Positions 1 to 13,555 of a DNA stretch of 64,000 bases are shown here, in pieces. The translations under genes and the position numbers were made by a program. The DNA comes from Ophioderma brevispina (Eukaryota; Echinodermata; Ophiuroidea; Amphilepidida; Ophiodermatidae), in contig JAMKCH010079196.1 in NCBI GenBank assembly GCA_023653785.1, positions 36,670 through 100,669 on the forward strand, in the 5' to 3' direction. A model generated the notes under the pieces. The model was not told the DNA's origin. It did not search any database and worked only from the letters and a program-made list of their open reading frames with translations. Position 1 is the stretch's first letter; every line of letters begins with the position of its first letter.

Positions 1-595
1 AAGACAAAATTAAAAAGGGAATTTAAAGGTCCCAGGAATGCAAATAGAATTGATATGGTTTTGTGTTAAGTCTACAATATTTGGGTTGGTGATGACATCA
101 TTTGTGGTACCATTGATTTTTCAGAGATTAATAGAAAATTCCAGGTGACTGGTGTGAATCTATTCATGACACTGGCTGAAAATCAATAGTTTCACTAATG
201 ACGTCACTGGTAGTGTATCTTTTTTCTGGCCTTGTTTATTGGAATGGAATGTCCCATAAAGATTTGGGAGTAGATTTATCATCTCATTTCCTGGGACCTT
301 AAGGTAAAGGATATCAGCCTCAATGTGAAAGAAGTTCTGTACACCTCCATCAATTGGAAATTTTATAGCTTTGTCGATATTTCAGTAAGAAAATCTGACG
401 TAATGATCGTCTTTAATTGAAAACCGAGATATCCTTCAATATACACAACGTAACTCAAATAATTAAATTTCACCTAAATTGAACATTTATTCGGTTTTTG
501 GGTGACCCGAAATCAGTAGGTAAAAATAAAAAAGGTAAACGTATGCTATGCACAATAACAAACAAAATAGGTAGCAAATTTGACCCCTGATATCG

Positions 596-767
596 GTCAA
601 CTATACAACAACCACTTTGTAGTCAATTTTTTACTACTACGAAGTCATTTTGTACTAATTTGGAGTAATTTATTAATGTAACAGGTTTATATATAACTAC
701 AAAATTAGTACACAATGACTTTAAAGTAGTCAAAAATAGACTAAATTGTAGTTGGTGTATAGTTGAC
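596..767. mobile_element. MITE-like palindromic element
   Basis: The arms 596-666 and 695-767 are inverted copies of each other (about 80 percent by eye). They begin with GTCAACTATACA and contain AGTCATT.TGTACTAATTT. The loop is about 28 nt. No coding capacity. Nothing else was recognised in 1-595. Confidence 0.7.
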
Positions 768-1533
768 GACCTATTTTAAGTGTGTATGGAATATCACAAG
801 ACAAGCGCCATCACAACACTTGCATAGCTAAAATTGATCATTAATTGGTTGCCAAAGCGGTAGACTGGATTTGGCAGTACATAGCATTATTGAAATTATG
901 CCAGCCATTTGTGAAGTGATAACAGATTTCACGCGACCTTTTTAAAGTGATTTAATTTCAACAATTTTCCTCCGTCGTATAGAATAGAACAAAGATATGT
1001 TTCTCTGAGATTCAAAGGATAAAATCAATAATATTCCTTACATCACGAAATTTTAATGTTACAATAACATCAACATTATTAAAATATTGATTCTAATTTT
1101 CGAAACACCATATTTATAACCCCCTCGTGTAACTCTAACACCAATGAGTGTATAGATATAACAACGTTGGTGGTAATTGAACTATTCTTGAATTCGGTAT
1201 TAGGCCACATCAAATTCTTATTTTGTGTGAAAACCGAAAGCAACGTATCTCGTTTACAAGGTTCTTAATGATATTTTGCGATATTACCTTGTAAAGTCTA
1301 GAAAGGAAGGAAGTGACACATTAAGATGTCAAAGAACGCAGAAATCAGCAAGTTATAATTACACCATTTTAAAGCTTATAATATTTGAAAATCTTACAAT
1401 ACTATTACCTCCAACAAAATGCATAATATCAGTAAGAACCTCAGTTCCGGTCGTTGTATTTTAATTAGGGGTGTTATAGGATGATTACCTCAGAGTACAA
1501 TCTTAGTAAAATAGCGTAAATTGTACGTATTGT

Positions 1534-1734
1534 CAGTGGCGGCACCTGACCTCTTTTTCTGGGGGGGGGGCAAGTGAATTTTTTTGGGGTGGGGGGCAAA
1601 AGTGAATTTTTTTTGGGGTAAAGTATCAAATATTTGGAGATTTTAAACCAATTTTGGCTACAAATCGATGATTTTCCCCCAAATTTGGTGATTTTTGGCC
1701 CAAGTCCCCCATGCCCCCCGTGGCGCCGCCACTG
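1534..1734. mobile_element. CAGTGGCG-type MITE with G/C runs
   Basis: Begins CAGTGGCGGCACC and ends GGCGCCGCCACTG, an almost perfect inverted terminal pair. The interior has G runs and repeated TTTTGG/CCAAATTT words. Related copies are at 4682, 18947, 39485 and about 61.7 kb. Confidence 0.7.
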
Positions 1735-3063
1735 CGTTTTGTTGGGAAAGATTAACTCATATTTGACTCTTTCACTCCACATGAAAGTAACCCGCTTTAT
1801 TTACATTTTAATGGCGCTTTTAACACTCAACCAACACCATAATCTGAACATAGGCGATGTGTTTTCAGTTTGATTCACCAAGGTTTACAAAGTATTCTAC
1901 GTTATTTTTTCACATCATTAAATAACTTTACATTGAACACTCAAATAATAGAAGACAGCCATTATGTGTTTCTTTAACGTTACTCTTGTGAAAGGCACAA
2001 GCTACGGGGATGTGCAAAAGCTTTCATTCAATTAAATATTAAGTAGGCTATATCGCTCTTGCCATTGCCGATGGATCGCTATTGATCTGCTGGTTTTCAA
2101 AGCTCTTCCTCTGTGCCAAAGCTAATATACACTCTCCACATTTCGTTGTGAAACATTGGAATACATTCACTACGACTATGAACCCTTGTTTTAAAGGGAC
2201 TTTGAAGTTGAATCTATCAGGCAGGGTACAGAGAGCAGCAAAATGGATAAAATAACCTAGACCATATAAAAATATACATTTCTCGAAAGGAAATGATGCA
2301 AGAAATCCGAACACATCTGGAAAAGATAATGACCCAAACTGCAAATGATGCAATTATATGGTACCTACAGATTCCTTGGTATGAATCCAAATTCAGTGCA
2401 GAATTAAATAATGAGAAAACAGATTCTTGAAGATTGTCTCTGAAATCGGGAATAAATGTGAGCGCTTTCAATAATTTGCCTATTTTCAATCATAACTGGA
2501 CTCACAAAAACACACGCATTGTTTTGTCTTCATTTATGATTGGCTAGGCGATTCCTATTCCAAATGTAACTAAACTTTAAAAGGGAAAAATAAAAGCTAT
2601 ATTTTGAAATAAAATGTCAAATATGTAAATAATTAAAACAGTAAATAATTTGAACTGTTACCTTTATATTGTATATCAGATGAAGCCAGAATTAAAGTGT
2701 GCAAATCATTTTCAACACGTTATGGAGGCGTTGTCGTCTTTTGTATCAAGTATTGTAAAAAGTGAAACATGATTAGTATTGACTCCAGAAGCGCCTTAAA
2801 TGTGCAGGGTAGCTTGTTATATTACACAGATATAACCTAGCGGTTCTAACAGTTGCAGATAAAAATTCAGAAAACTCTATCATTGTATCGCAATTACATC
2901 AGACCATTGTATCATTTACTTTGCTGGCATTAGAATCATTTTACTTCAACCAGGCGACTGCAAGCTGAATATACAAACTTACCAGTACTTAGATTGCACA
3001 TTTTCCTAATAGGAACAACCGAAGAGAAAAGAAAGTAAGGTAAAGTACATTGACCAAGTGCGC

Positions 3064-3152
3064 AATATATTGGCCGCAGAGGAGCTCGAACTCGTTACCT
3101 TATAGATTATGAGTATACAACACTCTTTGCTTTATCCACTGGATCATACAGG
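3064..3152 (-). mobile_element. tRNA-like SINE head
   Basis: On the minus strand GATCCAGTGGATAAAGC (box A-like) is followed about 30 nt later by GAGTTCGAGCTCC (box B-like). It is too diverged for a working tRNA, because no acceptor stem pairs. Confidence 0.55.
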
Positions 3153-3283
3153 AAAAAAATAAAACATTTTGGGTATCGATGGGTACTAATCATTCTGGGA
3201 CACCCTGTACATACCCACATTGAGATCACTGTTCAGTGTTACCATATTTACCACTGCTTCATGGTATAATTGATACACTAGTA

Positions 3284-3535
3284 TTAAAGGCTGACTCAGA
3301 GATTTCCCGAGGGGGGGGGGGTGGCACCATCATTTTTCTAAAAAAATGTTCGCATGTACACACTGCTTGTCCACATACAAACCATTGTGTCAAATAGCTA
3401 AGCTCAAATCGATGTCCTTCATCTAGAAAATCACAACTTTGTAATAAATATCCGGAATTTTTGTTAAACACATTTATCCTATGTCAATGTTATACTACAC
3501 ATACATGTTTGCTACATCAAAACGAAAATCCGTGA
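3284..3535 (+). mobile_element. TTAAAGGCTGACTC MITE, left part
   Basis: Left end TTAAAGGCTGACTCAGAGAT, with an interior shared with the 30.3 kb copy (CTCAAATCGATGTCCTTCAT). The right end is replaced by the start of the 3.6 kb duplicated block. Confidence 0.65.
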
Positions 3536-3584
3536 CATGGAAGCATATCACCACGACATCTGACTACAAAACTAAAGGCTATAT

Positions 3585-5343
3585 CTGGTCACGAATATTT
3601 AAATCTAAATGACCGTTATTGGAAATTACACTGCTTTCAAGCGGGGTTAATCCACTAACCCCGACGGATTTTATTCCAAAATTATTATGATACTACTACC
3701 GCCGCCTGCGTGACTCCTAGCTGAGACTACTAAAATGCTGTCGTTCAATGATTTCGACTTGCCTGACTACCCATAATCCCTCACGAGTTTGATCATCGCA
3801 ATGCAAAAATGCGAAATTTGCTGCAACTTTAACCATTTTTTACAAAAATTCTAGAAAGATTATGTCATCATTTGATGAAGAAATATGTTCTATAGAGATT
3901 ACAGTTTTGTTTTGAGGTGGACACACCTAGGATTTAATGACATTTAGATTTTGCTTGCATCATTTTAGTCACGCTTTCAATGTTCAGGCAGAATTCTCGC
4001 TGCCGATTTCACAAGCAAACCCTGTTGCCAAGTTGAATAGTTGTTACACGATTGTAAACGTGTACTGTGACATAGTGTATCGTTCAGTAGTATTGTGTTG
4101 TAACACCATTACTAGGGAATAATTACGAGACGTACCGTATGCACGGGGGCCGGGGGGAGGGGGTATCACATATGAAATGGATGTGGGTGTAAGGCTGGCG
4201 CTTCCAAACACAGGGACATTCGGTGACAGAGTACTCAAACAAATGGGGATACTGTATTTGGGTGAGAGACAGCCAAAATAGCCCAAAAATAGGGGGTTTT
4301 CGGATGACAAATTTGTATGCAAAATTGTCCAAAATATGTGGTCTTTTTAGATTTTTTTGCAAAAATTTACCAAAATTAGGGGTCTTTGAGGGAAAATGTT
4401 CAAAATTTTCCCCAAAATAGGAGTCTTTAGGTGACAGTGGTAAAACCTTTAAACAAATGTGGTCTTTGGGTGACATTTTCAAAATATATGGGGTCACATA
4501 CACGTCAAGATGGGAGTGCCTCCCCGTATATTAGTTATTACCCGCAATTGGGTGCATCTGATGCCCCTCATGTCAAGCAATTTTCTTGTCCCTAGTCTTA
4601 AAGTGTGCAACTTGTCAAAATAATAACCTTCACCATATTAAAATTTATTCGGATGTCGGCAAGGGGAGCCTCCATGAGCTTCAGTGGCGGCACCAGACTC
4701 CATTTTCGGGGGGAGGGGACGGGGGAGAGTTAAATTATTTTAGAGGGCAAAACTTCCAAATTTTGGCCCAAACTCGCTGATATTTGCCCCAATTGGAGAG
4801 CGCTGATTTTTGCCCAAAAAAATCCGTCATTTTTCTTCTGGCCGGGGGGGGGGAGAACAAAAAATTAAAATATCATTCCCATGGCGCAGTTCATTAACTT
4901 CCAATCACCAGTATTATTGCGCAATATGCTCGTGGCCCATGACACACGCTTGTATTTTGTGAGATGTAGATTGATGGTTAATACACGACCGAGCGCGACA
5001 TCGATCATTTGCCTATTTTCAGTGTGTGCAGTGTTTCTCCCCCCGGTCGCCTCACACGTGTGCACCCATCCAAGTGCTAATGTCCGCAACTCAGCCCCCT
5101 TGGTACTTGATTAGCCCCCCCCCATGAACTGTTTATCTCATAGTGTATACAAGCTTATAAGTAAGTTTGAAGGACGGTGTTTGTATTGTTGTAGTTCAAG
5201 CATTTATAACCAGTTTACATATATGTCATTAGTGTTAATTTGTACTTACCTACGTGGCACTATTGTAATAGAAGGCAACTCTTTTGTCATCTTTCAATTT
5301 AGTAAATATGGGAAAGCCAGCTGCAGATCGCATTTCTTTTCAA
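3585..5343. repeat. Duplicated block, left copy
   Basis: Matches 59614-62212 in order: AAATCTAAATGACCGTTATT, GGGGTTAATCCACTAACCCC, GCGTGACTC, AATCCCTCACGAGTTTG, TACCGTATGC, and finally AATATGGGAAAGCCAGCTGC. Internal degenerate 55-bp repeats with GGGTCTTTGGGTGACA lie at 4370-4490. A CAGTGGCG-type segment starts at 4682 in this copy and near 61.7 kb in the other. No gene is recognised. Confidence 0.75.
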
Positions 5344-7185
5344 TAGTTAGTAGGCCCGGGTGTCCAACTTGCGGCCGCGGGGCCATTTGCGGGCCCGCGA
5401 AGAGCTCACATGCGGCCCGCGGAGGGTACTCCCCAAAAATTAATAAATACTTACATAACTAGACTTTAAAAAATAAGATGTCATTAAATATCTCATACAA
5501 AGAAGAAACATACGCAAAAAAAATAACACAAAAAAGACACAACCCCCCAACACCACCACCAACCTCAACCCCCACATACCACACCACCTCCTCCCATCAC
5601 CTCCCCACCAACACACAAATGCTTCAAACATAGCGATCTCCCTGTCGACTACACACCTCTTAGCCTGCAATAATAGATCAGATTTGCATGGATGATTATT
5701 GCCCGGGGGGTGACGTTGATGACACAAATATGGCTCTCATTTCAGCCTTCTGACTATAAATGATACTGTTTATGCAGATTTGGTTGTTTAGAAATGGGTT
5801 CGCTATTAAAAAGTTTTTTTTAAATATTTTGTTCAACAATTAGTCCAATTTCCTTAATCTGAGCCCAAAATTTCCTAAAAAAATGTGGAAAATTAGATCC
5901 AATTTCCTCAAGCTGAAGCCAAGTTTTTCCAAAATGTGCTTTATAAAGGTTGACACTTCTAGGAAATGGCAAATTTGTTTTAAAATTTGGCCCAAAATCT
6001 GCATCCTGATATCGCAACGAGTCTATTTTTCAACAAAAAAATAATTGGGTAGAGATTATGGGTCCTACTTTCCAGACTCTCGGAGGCATGTCACCCTAAT
6101 GATGAAACCAAACGTGAGACCCCCCCAGGGGTTATGCTTGCGGCCCGCAATAGGCTTGGATTCTACCAAATAGGGCCCCTGTGTCAAAAAGTAAATGCTG
6201 TTGTTCGTAGGTCCCATCAGGGGAGGAGGGCAAACCCACCAAGTGTAAATTCATAATAAATTATTAAAATCATCTACCCGTTCTGTTCCCGCAATAAAAC
6301 TGGCACATTTTCTCTTTGAAATGAATAAAATGTCAACTTCAATTTATTTTCGCGCGCCAATAATCAGTGACCATAGATCACTAGACTTTTCAACAAACAA
6401 TGGATCTAAAGATTTTCATTAATCGGCCCGGTGTGCCGGTGTAGAAAACACGTCAGATTTCCTTTTCATCTGGGATTGCAGAACCAATGTTATATTGTCT
6501 CGCTGTTGAAAATACTCCGGTGTTCCACCTCTCCGATTTAGACGAAGTCTTTTTTTTAATGACTAACGCAAAAGACTACTTATCGTATCTTACCAAATAA
6601 ATAAATCTTGAGCTTCTATAGTGGCTGTTCAATTAACTTGTCCATGTTTGGTCATCATTTATTCGAAAAGGAAGAGAAGACAAAACAAAAATCTGCAGAA
6701 TGTTGCTGTTCAATCTTGTACCTAACAACTTTGGTGCAGAATTAAAATCCGTACCTTATTGCTTAACTTCATATGTATTTCAATTTACCCACGCTTGTCA
6801 GAAAGAAACTTCGGGTCAAGGACCTATTATCCCTAATGTAAACTGTTGTTTATTGGTGAAAGAGGACGTATTTGTTACTCAACCTAATCGTGAGTGATAA
6901 CACCTGGCTATAACAATGGCTTCCGCATAACCGGGCCATTTCATATCTTTAGTTAATGGTTGCTGAAGTCTATACATATCCATGGTCACTGATATTATGA
7001 AAGAGAAATTGGATGTGACATTTTTATATTCATTTTTAAGAACATGTGGCAAGTTTTATTTGGGGCAACAGACGGTTATTACATTTAATAATTTATCATA
7101 ATTATTACAACCGTTTTGCCATTCCCCTTGAAGGGACTACGGAATTGGTTATTAGCTTTTTATTTGGTCTATGCCCCATAATCTC
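5344..7185. other. Insertion in the left duplicated block, hAT-like words, no gene
   Basis: Homology to the right copy breaks at 5343 and resumes at 7185. The inserted 1.8 kb begins TAGGCCCGGGTGTCCAACTT and has GCGGCCCGC words at 5410 and 6139 and a second TAGGGCCCCTGTGTCAAA at 6170. GCGGCCCGC blocks are common in non-autonomous hAT elements, so this may hold one or two. No open frame is convincing. Confidence 0.45.
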
Positions 7186-8720
7186 TTGATAACTCTTTGA
7201 AACTGGCCCACCAACCTTACCAATTGTTATGCGTTCCCCAACATACATTGTAAATACCATCTAATACAATGTCACGTGGTTTTGTGCCATGTACTAAGTC
7301 CTAGACATAAATGAGTCACGCACTTCCCTATGTACTACTATCGATGATTTCAAAATATGATAACCATTGAAAGTTTTTAGGCCTGTCCATTGACCGTCAG
7401 AGGTAGAGGAAATCATTTTAATGGCCCAGGTAAAAACGTTGATGGTACTCATACAATGGATAGTAATGTAGCTAGTACATAAATGTTGAACTAACAGACA
7501 TTATTTAACATCTAAGATAGCTTGGATGTTTCATCTGAAGTATCAGGATGAAAACACCAGCAATTATTCATTAAACATTGGTTTATTTTGAACAAACCTT
7601 AAATTTGACACTGCAAAATAGCATTCCTATCATAGCATTGGAGAAATAATGCATTCTTATATCAAAATGCACATAAAACGACAATAAGTTTTTATTTGGC
7701 CACAAAAATGGGTTCAAACCTTTTTCAGAGATTAGCGCAAACGGTTTGATATCCTGGCCAACCAGGCATAAGTCCTTCTAGATAATCATAACCGAGCATT
7801 GTGTTTTGAACTGAATGCTCAGTTTCCACGTAATCCGATTCTGTACATAACTTTGTACCATGGACAGAATATGTTTGTAATGGCAACACAGACTAGTCTC
7901 TCCGCAGGCCGGGGATTGAACCCCATATAAATATCCCCTATCGAAATATGCCAGAGGTCCATTTTAATTTGAAATATACTATAAGATTTATTGAACTAAG
8001 GTTTAAGAGGTGATTTTGTAAGGCCACTGGACCAAGGGCTGCCGTACAAAATACTCGTAAGAATTCCATAAATTCTCGTTTGGAAATCTCAACGAAACGC
8101 CCGCCCAAATCGAGCAAGTCGTGTCTTGCCACCGCCTGGTGGAAGCTTGTAATATACATAGAGGGCATTGTTTCTAGTGTAGTGCCAAGCAAGTGGTGGC
8201 GGCCAAGAAATCCCAAATTTAGACGCCGCAAAGTCGAAACCTTGACGAAAAATCTTATAGCGGTTTACAGTGGAAACCTAAAAATATAAAATTGAATGAG
8301 ATATTTATATTGCTTAGTATGGTAACTATAGTTCAGCACAAGTCTAAGCGAATCAACGCTGTACAAAATGCAGAAAACAATCAATGTTTTACCCCTAGTT
8401 TTCTTAATGAACAAATTTTTAAGTTTTTACTTTTAATTGTTGATGTTTTTGAAAAACATGTGGTGGATTTAATCTAAAATATCCTTTGGGAGAGTGGTTA
8501 TGTAATATATGGGTCCCTGAGAGCCCCCATTACAGAAAACCCTTTATACATTTAAGTGTTAATATATTTGAACAACGGACCAGGTCGTAAATGGGTCATG
8601 ATAACAGCCATGATCATTACCACTGATTACATATCAAAGCGCGCAAAGTTGTTTGTGGTTTTTGTTATAAATTAATTTAGTTCATTAATTTATTTATTAA
8701 TCCTTTGGCAATTAACCAAC

Positions 8721-9684
<964 letters not shown>

Positions 9685-10439
9685 GTCAGGAGCCCATAAC
9701 CGAAACCCTGCACCCCCGGGGATTTTTGGAGACCACTTTTTTTTGAAACCTTATACATATAGCTATCAAAATCAGGTTTTTGTCTGCAAAAATCCCCATC
9801 CTGGGTTAAAGAGTGAGGCGCTTTTTTCAAAATGGCGCCCAATATTCCCTTAATGTCCTTTTTTGACATATATCTTAATTTTTGATCCAATTCATGCACT
9901 ATGTGACTACTTATCGCACCAAAACACACCAAGGATAGTGAACACTTTTTGGCATGCTTAACCTGCCTCTAGAGGGCGTCATATTTCAAAATGGCCACCA
10001 AAACAATGAAACACCGGTAATTTACACACTAATGCCTCTTTAAAGGCAGAATATAATTAGGTATCACCTAATTATATACTTTGTTATCCCTGTGGATAGT
10101 TTTGATGTATAATAAACATAAATGAATTACTTTTAGCCTTTCAAGTTTATATATAGAGGTCGCTTTTTATGTAAAAGGTCTATGACTTGCTATACACTAG
10201 CACTCACAACACATCCTCCTTAAACCCCAAAACTTGGGTTTCCCCCCACCTTAAACTGCATAAACCATGGTTTCTTGAGTCTTGATGTGTTGACGAATGG
10301 TTACTAAGTGAGCAACAAGCTTATTACTACGCCTGCTTGCAAGAGCTTCAGGCAAGGAGTGTCACGCGTAGCGACGCAACCAAACGCGTCCACATAAGTT
10401 GTGTTGTAAGAATTACTAGAACGTACTTCAACACACAGG

Positions 10440-10790
10440 TGCTTGGTTGGGGGGGTATGGTGGGCTCGGGGATGGAATGCCCCGGGGAGCGTGCTCACGC
10501 CTGTCCTGTTCGGCATCTGTGCTGGCGACCGCCTGAGAATGCGGGAGCCTGTCGTTTTGTCTGGAAAGACAATCTTGGAATTGGCGAACAGGATGCAGAT
10601 GTCAAAAGGAGACTCAAAGGGCCTTTTGATGGGCTCGCCCCTTATTGTGAGGAGAACCATCAGCGCACAATTCCATCTGGGGCACCATGTATGCTTCCGT
10701 CTGCGCGGCCCTGCCACTCGTCACCGTTGTAGGGACCTGGTTCTTTTCGCGAAAGCAGTCGTAAGACTGACGTAGCCCTAGTTGCTACGT
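10440..10790 (+). other. GC-richer segment with a possible reverse transcriptase motif
   Basis: One plus frame contains PGSVLTPVLFGI, like the QGS.LSP.LF.I motif of non-LTR reverse transcriptases, but no other motif follows. The neighbouring 10,700-10,930 has inverted words with CGTAG/CTACG. Low support, and probably old mobile-element sequence. Confidence 0.25.
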
Positions 10791-11439
10791 AGTTACTACT
10801 AGGATTTGTTTCGCGTTCGTGAAACTTGGACGTAGCTGACTGGTCGTATGAGTAGCCAGATTTACGATTAAAACTACGTGAGGTCAGTAGTACACGTAGC
10901 ACACTCGTAGTGTGTGGGGAAGTGCATTCCATTCCATTTGAGCTATTTTGTTAGCAATCTATCACGACAAAAGCATTTATATTTCAAAAAAATGAAGGAA
11001 GAAGCAGTTTCTGAAGCAAGGCATAATCAAATATTATAGCACCCCTTCCAGGACCAGGATGCGTTGATGAATGTACTTGATATACAGGCTTATCAAAATA
11101 AACGTCATAAAGCTTATGTTCTAGATATTCGTTAGGTTACACCAAAGTGACTAGTAGCACCTTAAGTTGAAGCCACAGATCTCTTCTTTTCAATGATGTC
11201 ATTTATTCACATAGAGTCAGGTTGGCTAATAAGCATTTATACAATTATAATTGCGCAATGGCTCAAAATCGGTGTATGTATAAATGAATTTAACCAAACA
11301 GATTAAACATGTTAAAGTTAATATCATATACCATTGTCTTTTGTAACATCTGTAAGCATATCACTGCAATAAATGCTCTCAACATGTCCTCATTCCTTTC
11401 CACACAGATTGGCTCGCCTATCAAAAAAAATACGGAAAA

Positions 11440-11526
11440 AAAAAAAAAAAAGAAAGATTGAATAAATGAAGGGGAAAGGGAAAAGAGGAAAAAGAAAGAA
11501 AGAAAAGAAAGAAAGAAAGAAAGAGG
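11440..11526 (+). repeat. Purine tract with GAAA repeats
   Basis: A-rich, then about a dozen GAAA units. The region from 10,960 to 11,570 otherwise shows nothing recognisable. Confidence 0.85.
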
Positions 11527-11569
11527 CCGCCTATAAAGATACGAATCGCCTCCGATCTATATACTTCAC

Positions 11570-11901
11570 TTAAAGGCTGGCTCAAGATTTCCCGAGGATG
11601 TGCCCTCAATTTATAACAATCGTGTTTTTTTCATGGATATATGCTGCCCACTAACTAATCCCTATGTGAATAGCTAAATCCTAATCGATTCCTTCATCTA
11701 AAAAAATCTGATTTTTTTGTTATACACAGTAGGCCTATCCTATGATACTGTTTTATACAACCTAAAATGTTTGCTACATCAAAACAAAAAGTCCTTTTGT
11801 GGAATTGAGTATTTTAGGTGACTTTTTTCACTTCCAGAGGAGCTATATTTATTAATACACCCACCAAAACATATTTCGAAATCTCTGAGTCATGCAGCCT
11901 T
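11570..11901 (+). mobile_element. TTAAAGGCTGACTC MITE, full copy
   Basis: Left end TTAAAGGCTGGCTCAAGATT, right end AAATCTCTGAGTCATGCAGC then CTT, inverted with respect to the left. It shares TTTGCTACATCAAAACAAAA with the 3.3 kb copy. Confidence 0.65.
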
Positions 11902-12845
11902 GAAAGATTGCACAACTTTTTCGTCACATATTGGGCTCATTCCTAGTTTTGTTGAATTATTTACAAATATTGCACTCACTTGCTTGAGAGACCTTTCTTC
12001 CTGCTGGCTGCAGGCATTAGCTGCCTGTAAGTTTCATTCATGCCCTTTTGTTTTTCGTTATTGGATATAGGCCTATATTCTTTTCTTTTTCTTCTTTTTT
12101 TATATAAAATATTTTTTGTCTTTTTAACCACAAAAATGAAAACAATAGCCGTCCTCTTTGGTTTTGAAAGCATTATTCTTTTTGTGGTCAGTGTAGGCCT
12201 ATCTAATAGGCCAACTTATCGAACGTACCTTGGCAATAGTACAATATAAGCAAGTGTAATATACTGTCATTTGAATTTAACGTAGTTCTCCTATACCAGG
12301 AGGATTCTAAAATATGCGAGGGATAGTCCGAGTACTTTCCAAAAAACAGTGATTCAATAGGTCTACATAGTCACCAAAACACACGTATTTTCTAAAGTCC
12401 ATTAATCGATTTACTAGAACGGCATTTCAACACAACTCGACATAATTGCACCCACGATTGCCGCCCCGAACACCCCAAATAGAAGGACACTAATAACGAT
12501 TCTAAGTTATGTGAAAAGGTGTTCCTAAGCCTGTCTAACGTCCATTTTTCGCGAACGCACGTAAGTCATAACTTGTAGAAATCGTAACAGGCGCTCAGCT
12601 TATGTTACGTATATACTTACGAATCAAGTTTCGCGGACGAACCCCTGGTCTGGAGCACTGTGATAGTCATGTTTACTTTGGAGTCACCTTGGACTGCCCT
12701 CTCTTATAAGACCCATATCGAAAGCAGTGGCGTAGCTAGGGAGGGGCAAGGGGAGGGGGCACAACCTCAGGGGGCGCTGAAATGATGTTTCGGAAAAATA
12801 AAAAGAAAAAATACCGTTGTTGTGATTGTTGTTGTTATTGCCACA

Positions 12846-13550
12846 GGTAGTATAGTTCATCTGCTTCAAGATAGTGAGATAACTGAGATCTCTCCGAAGG
12901 CACTCATACATACTAAAACTGAGAGGTTCCGGGGCTCCGTCACCTTGACCACCCGCCAGGGGCAGTATAGTTCATCTGCTTCAAGATAATGAGATAACTG
13001 AGAGCTCTCCAGATGCACTGAAACAAGTTGAAATCCAAGAGCTCCTGGGGCCCCGCCCCCTGGACCCCTGCCACGTTAGGCATAGTCCATCTGTTCAAGA
13101 TAATGAGATAACTGAGAGTTCTCCGAAGGCACTTAAACATACTAAAACTGAGAGGTTCGGGGCTCCGTCACCTTGCCCACCCGACAGGGGCAGTATAGTT
13201 CATCTGCTTCAAGATAATGAGATAACTGAGATCTCTCCGAAGGCACTCAAACATGCTATTTAACTCAAAGCGGGGCTTTGGGGGCTCCGAAACCTAGACC
13301 CCGAATAGTTTATCTGTTTCATGATTGTGAGATAACCGAGAGCTCTCCGGATGCGCTGAATTATCATGAAACATGCTAAAACCCAAGAGCTTCTGGGGGC
13401 TCCGCCCCTGGACCCCCGCAGCGTTCAGCATAGTTAATCTGCTTCAAGATAAGGACATAACCCTTCTCCGAAAGCACTCGAACATGTTAAACTCAAGAGC
13501 TTCCGGGGTCTCTGCCCCTGAACCCCCACAAGGGGCTTTTCCCCATTACC
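12846..13550 (+). repeat. Tandem array, about six units of 112-124 bp
   Basis: Each unit starts near TAGTTCATCTGCTTCAAGAT, with GAGATAACTGAGA, CTCTCCGAAGGCACTCAAAC and GGGGCTCCG. Unit starts are near 12846, 12960, 13078, 13190, 13304 and 13428. The units differ by substitutions and small indels. The array lies directly upstream of LINE coding remnants and may be part of that element's untranslated region. Confidence 0.85.
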
Positions 13551-13555
13551 CTGTA

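Noticed and set aside
4044..4503. Overlapping minus-strand frames with repeated SPK/FG residues
   Set aside because: They arise from the degenerate 55-bp repeats in the duplicated block.
12684..13140. Repeated minus-strand peptides with LRR.LSYL.ILKQMNY
   Set aside because: They follow the 115-bp tandem unit and are broken in most units. The leucine pattern is a by-product, not a leucine-rich repeat.
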